Assembly: GCA_028818705.1 (NCBI GenBank)
Contig: JAPPNJ010000029.1
Location: 1 to 64,000 of the forward strand
Origin: Candidatus Poribacteria bacterium
Lineage (GTDB): Bacteria; Poribacteria; WGA-4E; WGA-3G
Length of the DNA stretch: 64,000 nt
Direction of reading: 5' to 3'
Shown here: one piece after another, positions 1 through 7,943 of the stretch
How positions within the stretch are numbered: position 1 is the stretch's first letter
How the letters are laid out: the number at the start of each line of letters is the position of its first letter
Made by a program: the position numbers and the translations under genes
Notes under the pieces: model-generated
What the model saw: only the letters and a program-made list of their open reading frames with translations
Told to the model about the DNA's origin: nothing
The model's database searches: none

Positions 1-107
1 CCGCCTACATCCCGCAAGCTAAAGCATGGGGTCTTGGCGGGAAGATTGATAAAAATATTGGCTTGCAAGCAGCCCTTAAAACGCCGAATAACAATTGGAG
101 GCAGTTA

Positions 108-683
108 ATGGCTCAACTTACACAAAATGAAATAGTTAAAAGATGCCAAGCCGGTGAATCTCTTTCTGGCGAAAGTCTCGCGAATTTAGATTTAGCGAAT
201 CAATCGCTTGCGGGTATTGATTTATCGGACGCGGATTTGAGCGGGACCGATCTACGGAACACGGATTTATCGGACGCGAATCTGAACGATGCAAATCTGA
301 CGGGTGCGAACCTTTCAGGTGCAACTTTACAGCGGACGTATCTTGTTGGTGCTGATTTAACAGATGCCAATCTTGAAGAAGCCAATCTACGTGGTGCATT
401 CCTCAGCGGAAGCCTATTCTGTGGTACAAACTTCCGACGCGCTGACTTACGCCGCGCTACCCTTGGCTGTCCACAATGCGAGATGCCCGGACCGTTCGGT
501 TCACTCACCAGTTTTGAGAACGCGAACCTCGGAGAGGTGATCTTCGGTGAAATCAAATTGAAAGGCATCGTTTTACTGGGTGCCAATTTTAAAGATGCCT
601 ACCTATACGAAGTGGATCTCTCCGAAGCTGTCTATCGCGAGGCTGATCTCGAGGGTGCTATCACTAAAAAAGGCAGAAATTGA
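108..683 (+). CDS. Pentapeptide-repeat protein
   Basis: About 20 tandem five-residue units of the A(D/N)LXX type (for example ANLTGANLSG, ADLTDANLEEANL) fill most of the protein, which is the signature of the pentapeptide-repeat right-handed quadrilateral beta-helix. The ORF track starts at a TTG at 63, but an ATG at 108 preceded by GGAGG at 97-101 is the better start, giving 191 aa. There is no signal peptide or membrane segment, so it is probably cytoplasmic. A region around residues 110-140 with a Cys pair (GCPQC) interrupts the repeats. The family is structural; partners range from gyrase inhibitors to unknown, and nothing here chooses between them. Confidence 0.85.
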   Translation: MAQLTQNEIVKRCQAGESLSGESLANLDLANQSLAGIDLSDADLSGTDLRNTDLSDANLNDANLTGANLSGATLQRTYLVGADLTDANLEEANLRGAFLSGSLFCGTNFRRADLRRATLGCPQCEMPGPFGSLTSFENANLGEVIFGEIKLKGIVLLGANFKDAYLYEVDLSEAVYREADLEGAITKKGRN

Positions 684-703
684 TAGTGGTTGCCGGTTCG
701 CAA

Positions 704-744
704 ATCAGAATCAACGGTATTCATGCCTTATGGCATTCCCCGGC
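704..744. repeat. Hairpin repeat unit (family H1), degenerate
   Basis: Carries the family header AATCAACGGTAT followed by a stem-loop with ATGCC/GGCAT arms and a CCCCGG tail. Similar units occur at about 7.7, 23.9, 40.2, 41.8, 56.4 and 61.3 kb. CAGTTGTCAGTTATCGGTT-type sequence follows to about 780. The gap 684-940 shows no credible gene. Confidence 0.7.
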
Positions 745-940
745 TGCGCAGGCTTTCAGTTGTCAGTTATCGGTTACAATGGAAACGCGTAGATTGTGTG
801 AGTTTCAATTGTCTGTCTCCGTTACCGACAACTGGAAGTGAGTGTAGCGAACGCATTGATAACTATTTTCTAATATATGTGACGTTGGTAAAGGCAATTG
901 GTTTACCTAAATTTTATTTTTTTTCGAGTTTGTGACAAAT

Positions 941-2848
941 CTACTGAAACTGCATGCCACAGAGTTTTTGATACAATCCACCCTTTGCTAACAGTGTCTC
1001 ATGTGTTCCCGCTTCCAGAATTTCACCCTCCTTTATAACGAGGATTTTGTTGGATCGGACGACGGTTGAGAGCCGGTGTGCGATGATGAAACTCGTTCTC
1101 CCCTCCATTAGGTTCGCTAAAGATTCCTGAATAAGTGCCTCGGACTGTGTATCAAGTGAGGAAGTCGCTTCGTCTAAGACGAGAATCGGCGCATTCTTCA
1201 GGATTGCCCGTGCGATGGATAAACGCTGTTGTTCGCCGCCGGAGAGTTTCATACCTGCCTCTCCTGTTTGGGTTGCGTAGCCTTGCGAAGTTTTCACGAT
1301 GAAATCGTGTGCGTTTGCTCGTTTCGCTGCTGCGATAATCGCTTCTTCAGTGGCACCGGGACATCCATAGCCGATATTTTCCAGAATGGTGCCGTCAAAT
1401 AGGAATGTATCCTGTGGAACGAGTGCTATATTTTGTCGCAACGATGCCAAATTTACTTCGGAAATTGGGACATCATCAATCAAAATCCTTCCAGAACTCA
1501 CCTCATAGAAACGCAGGAGCAGATTGAGCAGCGTAGTTTTTCCACTGCCACTCGGTCCGACAAGTGCTACAACTTCTCCGGGTTTCGCCTCGAAAGTTAC
1601 ATTTTTAATGACAGATTTTGATGTTGTTTGTCGATTTTCCCTGTTTGCTGTTGAAGACTGGGTATAGGAAAAGGAGACATTCTGAAATGTGACAGTGCCG
1701 CTGACATTTTGTAGAACGATACCGTTCTCTACTTTTTTTCTAACCGGGACGTGGATTCGATTATTCTCCCTCGTCTCCCGTCCGAAATCAAGGAGATAAA
1801 AAATTCGTTCCGCAGAGGCGAGGCACTGCTGTAAAGCGCTATTGACGTTGCCAATCGTTTTAATTGGTTTGAACATCCAACTGACCATCATGATGTAACT
1901 GATAAACCAGCCGTGGGAGAGTTGCCCCGTAATAACTTGCCAGCATCCGAGTCCGAAAACAGTTGCGACGCCGAGTGCTCCTAACCATTCAATTGTTGGT
2001 GGGAGGAGTGCTGCGAAGCGAGCGCGCTCCATGGCTGAGCGATATTGGCTCTGGGTGATGGATCGAAAACGCTCGACTTCTGTGTGTTCCGCAGTGAAGC
2101 TTTTAATGATCTTGATGCCGAAAAGTGTCTCTTTGAGTTGCGAATAGATTCCTGCACTCTGTTGTTGGATCTCTGTGCTGGCACTGCGGATTCGTGAACC
2201 GATGAATGTGATGAGGTAAGCGAGAACTGGAAGGACGACCAAAACAAACAGGGTGAGTTTGAAGCTTGTGATTAGCATCACAGAGACAAAGACGCTAACA
2301 AGGACGATTGCACGTATGATATTTGCCATCGCCGCGACGAGGTTCTGCCACACGCGGACATCGTCTGTAATACGTGCCATAAGGTCGCCGGAGCGTTCTT
2401 CGCGTAAAACACCTAAAGGCGCGGATACGATTCGCTGATAGAGTGCGTTCCGTAACCGAAAAGTCAGTTTGTGTCCAACGCGTGCCATCACGTAATCATT
2501 ACCATAAACGAAAAAACCTTTAATGAAGATAAGCGTAATCACACCACCAAGCAAATAGAGGAAAACCTTGAGGGCATCACCGGCATTTGCCAACGATATT
2601 TCAAAACCATCAAAGGCGAACAGACCTTCGCGCTGAAAATAGCGAATAGATACAGCCTCGTTAAATGAGTTTCCACCGACCGCTGCGAGCCCATTAAGCG
2701 TATCAGCGAAGATTTGGATAGCCCCTAAGTCGCATACTGCGACTACCAAGGCACAAGCCATTGCTAAAAGAATAGCACCGGTGTAGGGAGTGTGATACCG
2801 TATAAATCGGGCAAATGTCCGATTTTTCGCGAAAGATTTTTTGTTCAT
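941..2848 (-). CDS. ABC exporter, MsbA/lipid-flippase type, fused TMD-NBD
   Basis: A half-transporter with an N-terminal six-helix exporter domain (about residues 20-350) and a C-terminal ATPase domain. The ATPase carries Walker A GPSGSGKTT (about 429), signature LSGGEQQR (about 533), Walker B ILVLDEATS and H-loop IIAHRLS. The domain order and homodimer-size 635 aa fit MsbA-like lipid or drug exporters. A polar stretch between the domains (about 370-405, VSGTVTF...TANRENRQTTSK) makes it longer than the usual 580 aa. The region directly upstream of the ATG is a dispersed repeat (TAGGAGGAATTTCC) and no Shine-Dalgarno in the right orientation is visible. The substrate is unknown; lipid export would fit the nearby polysaccharide genes. 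Confidence 0.9.
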   Translation of the reverse strand: MNKKSFAKNRTFARFIRYHTPYTGAILLAMACALVVAVCDLGAIQIFADTLNGLAAVGGNSFNEAVSIRYFQREGLFAFDGFEISLANAGDALKVFLYLLGGVITLIFIKGFFVYGNDYVMARVGHKLTFRLRNALYQRIVSAPLGVLREERSGDLMARITDDVRVWQNLVAAMANIIRAIVLVSVFVSVMLITSFKLTLFVLVVLPVLAYLITFIGSRIRSASTEIQQQSAGIYSQLKETLFGIKIIKSFTAEHTEVERFRSITQSQYRSAMERARFAALLPPTIEWLGALGVATVFGLGCWQVITGQLSHGWFISYIMMVSWMFKPIKTIGNVNSALQQCLASAERIFYLLDFGRETRENNRIHVPVRKKVENGIVLQNVSGTVTFQNVSFSYTQSSTANRENRQTTSKSVIKNVTFEAKPGEVVALVGPSGSGKTTLLNLLLRFYEVSSGRILIDDVPISEVNLASLRQNIALVPQDTFLFDGTILENIGYGCPGATEEAIIAAAKRANAHDFIVKTSQGYATQTGEAGMKLSGGEQQRLSIARAILKNAPILVLDEATSSLDTQSEALIQESLANLMEGRTSFIIAHRLSTVVRSNKILVIKEGEILEAGTHETLLAKGGLYQKLCGMQFQ

Positions 2849-2989
2849 GTAGGAGGAATTTCCTAATCCCGACTCCTAACCTTTGACCCCGACTGCTATC
2901 TATCTGTCCATCCTAATGCCGGCAACCTGTTGCCAAAAATGGACGCACCCCCGAACAAGTTCGGGCATCCGGGCCCTTCGGCATGCTCG

Positions 2990-4045
2990 TCATTTCAGTT
3001 GGTAATTACCAAATTGGATGGCACAGGCGTGCTTCGCAGCATCGCCCTCCTTTGAAAACGGGCAACGGATACTGAATTCTCGCTTTTGGAAGTCAACGGC
3101 TTCGATTACTCCGATAGTATCGGTATTGCCGGTTGTCTTACTGATGAGTCCAACCAGACGGTGTTCAAAGTAAGCACGGACTTCTGCTGTAACCCTCGTC
3201 AAACTTAAATAGTCTTTGATATGGGTGATGGTAGTTTTGGAAAGGGATCTTGATGCAATAAGACATAAGGTGCGGCGTCCCCACTCGGCATGGTAAACCT
3301 GTGTTTCAGCGAGTCGCGAGAGGATTTCGAGTTCTTTCTCATTTGCAATACGTCCGATGAAAAATGGGGTTCGTCCACCGCGAATCTGTTCAAAAGGTAT
3401 CTGTTGCACGCTACTCTCAGAGAAGTAGGCATCGAATTGGGTTTTTCGGTACCGGCTACGGGCGTTACTGCTTTTGGATCGGACGCTGCGGTGGGAAAGG
3501 AGATAATGAATATTAATCCACTCTTGTTGATTATAGTATGCGGTTATTTGTTCCAATTCGGTAGAACGCCCAATGCCGATTAAGTGATTTGGTCTAATGA
3601 GTTCAATCTTGTGTTGCTTGAGAGAGACGGCCTGGGGATCGTGAATGTAGCCGGTCGTATCAACCACGATGAAACCGGCGTCGGTTTCACGGGCACTGTC
3701 TACCATCAAACGGATACCTGTTAGTGTCTCAAGATAGCGTGGACGTGGTGACAAATCACCGACAAAGTAGAGTCGATCAGCGGTGCCATTGAATTGGACG
3801 GGTGCCATTTCTGGTGTAAATGATTTCATTCCCATTGTTGTCGGGGGGCCAATTTGGGATTGCCCGACATCTGCATCTACGAAAGCAGTCTTTAAACCTT
3901 GAGCGAGGGCGGAGTCCACCAAAAAACGGCAAAAAGTTGATTTTCCAGCATCGGTTGCGCCTATGACAAGTACAATCTGTTGAGGCTTGACAATGCGGCT
4001 CGCAAGTTTCCGCCAATCCTGATTGGCTTGATACGTGCTGTTCAT
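2990..4045 (-). CDS. Clp1/Grc3-family polynucleotide 5'-hydroxyl kinase-like P-loop protein
   Basis: Walker A GATDAGKST at residues 29-37 is followed by VDADVGQSQIGPP (56-68), the combination typical of the Clp1/Grc3/Nol9 kinase domain. VVDTTGYI serves as the Walker B-like segment. These enzymes phosphorylate the 5'-OH of RNA or DNA with ATP or GTP and act in RNA processing or repair; a few bacterial and archaeal members are known. The C-terminal half (about 230-351) is a separate beta-rich domain, with PFFIGR and a LVGL-type segment. It lies 8 nt upstream of sppA on the same strand, so the two are probably co-transcribed. Kinase activity is inferred from motifs only. Confidence 0.8.
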   Translation of the reverse strand: MNSTYQANQDWRKLASRIVKPQQIVLVIGATDAGKSTFCRFLVDSALAQGLKTAFVDADVGQSQIGPPTTMGMKSFTPEMAPVQFNGTADRLYFVGDLSPRPRYLETLTGIRLMVDSARETDAGFIVVDTTGYIHDPQAVSLKQHKIELIRPNHLIGIGRSTELEQITAYYNQQEWINIHYLLSHRSVRSKSSNARSRYRKTQFDAYFSESSVQQIPFEQIRGGRTPFFIGRIANEKELEILSRLAETQVYHAEWGRRTLCLIASRSLSKTTITHIKDYLSLTRVTAEVRAYFEHRLVGLISKTTGNTDTIGVIEAVDFQKREFSIRCPFSKEGDAAKHACAIQFGNYQLK

Positions 4046-4053
4046 CTTTTTCC

Positions 4054-4920
4054 TCAGTTGCTCAGACTTAATTCATAGCGAAATGTGACTCCGGGAAGGC
4101 TGAACATCTCATCTAAAGAAGGGGGCTGTTTGATTCCGGTGAGTTGTTCAAGCAGAGATTTCTTTTTTTCCTTACGCACGACTTTCGGTTTGCCATCGAT
4201 ATTTGCCAATTTTCCGGCAACTTCAATTGCTTCAGGGAGGTTCCCGAGCTGATCCAAGAGTTTTGAATCGAGGGCCTGCTGTCCGGAAAAGATGCGTCCG
4301 TCTGCGAGTTCAAGAATTTCAGAGCGGCTCAGAAGGCTTTTTCGTGCTTCAAAGATTGTATCCACAAATTGATTGTAGACGTCGTCGACAGTCGCTTGGA
4401 GAACTGCCTGTTCTTTCTCCGTTAGCTCACGGAAGGGCGAACCCGTGTCTTTAAATTCGCCACTTTTAATGACTTGATGTTCCAATCCAATTTTGTCGTA
4501 TAAACCTTTCAATCGTGTGAACTGCATTATAACGCCGATGCTGCCCGTCAACGTGCCCGGATTAGCCATAATTGTGTCGGCGGCACATGCGACATAGTAG
4601 CCACCGGATGCTGCTGTGCCTCCCATTGAAGCGACTATCGGTTTATCTATCTTCTGTAATTCACTGTAGATTTCTTGAACTGGAGCGACACTGCCACCGG
4701 GTGAATTGATGCGCAGGACAATTGCTTTAATACTTGAATCATCGCGATAGGCATGAATTAGTTTGATCGTCTCATCTGATTTTGTAATAATTCCTGTGAT
4801 GTCTACCACTGCGACCTTCTGTCCAATTGGTGTGCCACTATCCATTGAGCGTAAGACCAGCATTAAGAAAAACAGTGCAACAATAATTCCGAGGATGATA
4901 AAAACACGTCTTTTTTTCAT
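4054..4920 (-). CDS. sppA: Signal peptide peptidase SppA, 36K (short) type
   Basis: One N-terminal membrane anchor (RRVFIILGIIVALFFLMLVL) is followed by a single ClpP-like S49 peptidase domain. The serine nucleophile is in GGTAASGGYY, and the lysine general base in SGEFKD about 52 residues later. Length (288 aa) matches the one-domain bacterial and archaeal SppA. The track uses a TTG at 4935; the in-frame ATG at 4920 is preferred. It probably cleaves remnant signal peptides in the membrane. A second, two-domain SppA is encoded at 34607, so this genome carries both architectures. Confidence 0.93.
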   Translation of the reverse strand: MKKRRVFIILGIIVALFFLMLVLRSMDSGTPIGQKVAVVDITGIITKSDETIKLIHAYRDDSSIKAIVLRINSPGGSVAPVQEIYSELQKIDKPIVASMGGTAASGGYYVACAADTIMANPGTLTGSIGVIMQFTRLKGLYDKIGLEHQVIKSGEFKDTGSPFRELTEKEQAVLQATVDDVYNQFVDTIFEARKSLLSRSEILELADGRIFSGQQALDSKLLDQLGNLPEAIEVAGKLANIDGKPKVVRKEKKKSLLEQLTGIKQPPSLDEMFSLPGVTFRYELSLSN

Positions 4921-4995
4921 TTTTTCAAAATCCAACCGATAATCAGATTACCGTTTTCTTATCGGTTTTGTCCTTTTTCGTGAAGGGATGCGAAT

Positions 4996-5649
4996 TCATT
5001 GTCTGGTTATGAGGACCCAAAAGGTTTTTAGTAACCACCCTATATCGGAGCTGATGCTCTGCGTCGCAACATAATGGAGATCTAAGTCGAGTTTTTTCGG
5101 CATTAGTTCTGTTATGTAATAGTGCTCAGCATCCGGGTGTCCTTTGAGTTTTTCTTCTTCATCGCGGTTAGCGAGTTGCGAGGGTCCGGTCATTCCGGGT
5201 TTTACGTGTAAGACCTGCCGCTGTGTTTCCGTGTAGTGTTTGACATAAACAGGTGCTTCTGGTCGCGGTCCGATGAGGCTCATTTCGCCTTTGATAACAT
5301 TGATTAGATTGGGGAGTTCATCCAGTTTTGTCCATCTGAGAAACCTACCAATAGGCGTAACGCGTGTATCCCTGTAGGTTGTCAAACTGCCGCCAATGCT
5401 ATCAGCATTGACAACCATCGTCCTGAATTTGTACATCTCAAAAATGATTCCACCTTTGCCAACCCGCTTTGCTCGGTAGAACATGGGGCCTTTCGATTGT
5501 GCCTTTGCGAGGATACCCGCAAGGAGGAAAAATGGAGACAACAGCAGGAGTCCAATGAGTGAAAAGAGGACATCAAAGGCGCGTTTCATCCAGATGTGCT
5601 TAGATTTTACATCTTGGGACCCTACGGTTAAGCTATTGGTATGCGGCAT
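4996..5649 (-). CDS. Undecaprenyl-phosphate sugar-1-phosphate transferase (small monotopic phosphoglycosyl transferase)
   Basis: One N-terminal hydrophobic hairpin (about 25-50) is followed by the bacterial sugar transferase motifs FYRAKRVGKGG, MYKFRTM, KLDELPNLINV and MSLIGPRPE. At 217 aa it is the PglC-like minimal catalytic form, lacking the long multi-helix N-terminus of WcaJ. It transfers a sugar-1-phosphate from a UDP-sugar to the lipid carrier at the cytoplasmic membrane, starting exopolysaccharide or glycan assembly. It follows the 4,6-dehydratase gene by 21 nt, an arrangement that suggests the dehydratase product (or its aminated form) is the first sugar loaded. Confidence 0.92.
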   Translation of the reverse strand: MPHTNSLTVGSQDVKSKHIWMKRAFDVLFSLIGLLLLSPFFLLAGILAKAQSKGPMFYRAKRVGKGGIIFEMYKFRTMVVNADSIGGSLTTYRDTRVTPIGRFLRWTKLDELPNLINVIKGEMSLIGPRPEAPVYVKHYTETQRQVLHVKPGMTGPSQLANRDEEEKLKGHPDAEHYYITELMPKKLDLDLHYVATQSISSDIGWLLKTFWVLITRQ

Positions 5650-5670
5650 TGCAGTTATCCTGTAATAGGG

Positions 5671-7689
5671 CTAACGGCGATTTGCGATGGCGGTTTTCGT
5701 TTCCGCTGGGAACTGGATAATCTCAGACGCGCTATCCGTATCGCTTTCTGTAAGGAACGCGCGGTTCGGCTGATATGTTGGAACCAATTCTTGGAATGTG
5801 GAGATGATACTCTCTGTATCTAACCCATCTGCGAGTCGCGAGAGTTCCTCAATCTGAGAGAGGAGTTGTCTTTCCTCAATCTCTTCGAGTTGTGCAACGA
5901 AAATGCGTTGGTGCTTTGTTGCTGTAACGCCTTCTTGGGGTGTGAGTAACTCTTCGTACAATTTTTCACCGGGTTCTAAACCTGTGAATGCGATTTTGAT
6001 GTCTCTATCGACTTCAAGTCCGGAGAGTCGAATGAGGTCTTCGGCGAGGTCGAGAATCTTAATAGGTTCGCCCATATCTAACATCAGGATCTCGCCGTCG
6101 TTTCCCATGGCACCTGCTTGGATTAGGAGCTGCACGGCTTCCGGGATTGTCATGAAATAGCGTGTCGCCTCACGATGTGTGACAGTGACGGGACCGCCTT
6201 TGGCAATCTGGCGTTTGAAATTAGGGAGGACACTGGCGCGGCTTCCGATAACATTTCCAAAGCGAACTGCGATGAACCGGGTGCTGTTCTGTTTCGCCTT
6301 ACACTGGATCAGTTTTTCCGTCACGCGTTTGGAGGCACCGTAGACGCTTGTCGGGTTCACGGCTTTATCGGATGAGACGAGGATGAACGCCTCAACCTCG
6401 TGTTTGATTGCGGCGTCAATTAGATTTTGGGTGCCAAGGATATTGTTTTTCACGGCTTCGTCAGGGTGATTCTCCATGAACTTGACGTGCTTATGGGCAG
6501 CGGCGTGAAAGATGATGTGAGGACGGTATTTGCGCGTGATTTGTGAAACTTTTGCGTTGTCGCGAATATCCCCGATAATGACAGCACGGTTAAGTTCTGG
6601 TTCGGATTCCCGCAGTTCGATGTCCGTGTGGTAGAGGCTATTTTCGCCGCGTCCAAAGAGGATGAGGAGTTCAGGGTTCAGTTTCGCCACTTGGCGGCAG
6701 AGTTCAGACCCGATTGACCCGCCTGCTCCTGTTACCATCACCCGTTTACCGGAAAGGTATTTGGACACTTCGGCGATGTCCATTTGCGAAGTGGAGCGGT
6801 TCAGAAGGTCTTCGTATCGTACTTCGCGAATTTGGTTGACACTTGCGCGTCCTTCAAGGATAGCATGGATATTAGGAACGATTTTGAACTGACACCCTCG
6901 GTATTCGCATTGTCGAATAATATCTCGAATTTTTCCACCGGGTGCGGATGGGATGGCGATGACGACTTCCCCGATTTCGCGCTTGCGGGCGATATAGGTG
7001 AGGTCTCGGGTCGTTCCGAGTACTTCAAGCCCTGCCACGCTTCTACCGACCTTGTGTGGTGCGTCATCGATGAATCCTACTGGCACGTAGCCTTTCTGCG
7101 GGTGGTTTCTGAGGGCACGTAGCACACCGATACCAGTCTCACCTGCCCCGACAATAAGCACCTTTGTTGGCGGTCTTCGAGGGGGCAGTTGTGCTGCCAT
7201 ACCCGTTTTGTTTGTCGCGGGGGCGTGCGATTGGAAACTTGTGTCTGTTGTTGTGTTGTCTTCCTGAAGGATCCTGGCAGAGAATTTGGTGAATCCGATA
7301 AGGGCGAAGTTATAGAGTCCATCAATTAAAAATAGGACCCAAGCGATTTTCATTAATATGGAAAGCCCGATGAGCCCTACAGTCGCGAGCGTGATTGCAG
7401 TGGCTAATGTGCGGAATTCCCTCACAGAGGCGTGTTGCCACATCGGTTTATAAAGGTTAAAGCCTAACAACATACCTATACGGATTGTAGTAACGACGGT
7501 AGCGATACCGAGAAAATACTGGTAGGGCGATATGTCTACGTTCTGCAATAGAGAGGAAAACGGTGTAGGCTGTTTTAAGAGGTCAAAACCGAATTGCCTG
7601 CTGGTTAGGTAAGCAGAGAGAAGTGCGAGATTTACGAGAACTGCATCAATGAGAATTGTAGAACTCCACTTTATTTTGGGTTTATCCAT
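5671..7689 (-). CDS. Membrane nucleotide-sugar 4,6-dehydratase (CapD/WbpM/EpsC-like)
   Basis: Four N-terminal transmembrane helices (about 10-140) precede a CoA-binding-like Rossmann domain (VLIVGAGETG, about 175) and a second SDR-type Rossmann domain (VTGAGGSIGSELCRQ, about 317). The catalytic region is SSDKAVNPTSVYGASKR (about 436-452). Long WbpM/PglF-type enzymes usually have Met where this one has the classical Tyr. The length (672 aa) and order fit the family, which makes 4-keto-6-deoxy intermediates from UDP-GlcNAc for capsule or glycan synthesis. AAGGAGGGG precedes the ATG. An inserted segment rich in T/N/A (about 150-172) separates the membrane part from the first domain. Confidence 0.93.
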   Translation of the reverse strand: MDKPKIKWSSTILIDAVLVNLALLSAYLTSRQFGFDLLKQPTPFSSLLQNVDISPYQYFLGIATVVTTIRIGMLLGFNLYKPMWQHASVREFRTLATAITLATVGLIGLSILMKIAWVLFLIDGLYNFALIGFTKFSARILQEDNTTTDTSFQSHAPATNKTGMAAQLPPRRPPTKVLIVGAGETGIGVLRALRNHPQKGYVPVGFIDDAPHKVGRSVAGLEVLGTTRDLTYIARKREIGEVVIAIPSAPGGKIRDIIRQCEYRGCQFKIVPNIHAILEGRASVNQIREVRYEDLLNRSTSQMDIAEVSKYLSGKRVMVTGAGGSIGSELCRQVAKLNPELLILFGRGENSLYHTDIELRESEPELNRAVIIGDIRDNAKVSQITRKYRPHIIFHAAAHKHVKFMENHPDEAVKNNILGTQNLIDAAIKHEVEAFILVSSDKAVNPTSVYGASKRVTEKLIQCKAKQNSTRFIAVRFGNVIGSRASVLPNFKRQIAKGGPVTVTHREATRYFMTIPEAVQLLIQAGAMGNDGEILMLDMGEPIKILDLAEDLIRLSGLEVDRDIKIAFTGLEPGEKLYEELLTPQEGVTATKHQRIFVAQLEEIEERQLLSQIEELSRLADGLDTESIISTFQELVPTYQPNRAFLTESDTDSASEIIQFPAETKTAIANRR

Positions 7690-7727
7690 AACCCCTCCTT
7701 AATCGGTTGTCGGTTATCAGTCCGGTG

Positions 7728-7843
7728 AATCAGAATCAAAATCAGAATCAGAATCAACGGTATGAATGCCTTATGGCATTCCCTGGGTATGAAGTCCGTA
7801 TGGACTTCACCGGGGGTATGAATGCCTGTTAGCATTCCCCGCC
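7728..7843. repeat. Three consecutive H1 hairpin units
   Basis: After a stutter of AATCAGAATCA come GAATGCC-TTAT-GGCATTC (7764-7781), GAAGTCC-GTAT-GGACTTC (7791-7808) and GAATGC-CTGTTA-GCATTC (7820-7837), linked by CCGGGGGTAT-type connectors. The middle unit differs from the first on both arms and still pairs. Confidence 0.85.
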
Positions 7844-7943
7844 TTTCAGTTATCAGTTAAGGAACAAAGGAAACTTATCTACTTCTTGTGTTTCCATGTC
7901 CCTACTGATTGCTGAAGGCAAAGCGACCTGATTACTAATTGCT
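7844..7943. repeat. CAGTTA-type inverted-arm element
   Basis: Left arm TTTCAGTTATCAGTTAAGG, a centre of about 40 nt with no relation to other copies, then a right arm with CTGATTGCTGAAGG and an extension GCGACCTGATTACTAATTGC. It ends just inside the 3' end of the glycosyltransferase gene. Confidence 0.65.

Noticed and set aside
1-50. CCCGCAAGCTAAAGCATGGGGTC, which resembles an IS200/IS605 right-end hairpin
   Set aside because: The stem is imperfect, the expected CTATGAC end is absent and there is no tnpB on either side within the window; too weak to call.
690-935. 81-aa plus-strand ORF after the pentapeptide gene
   Set aside because: It reads through dispersed repeats (CGGTATTCATGCC..., CAGTTGTCAGTTATCGG) and has no ribosome site.
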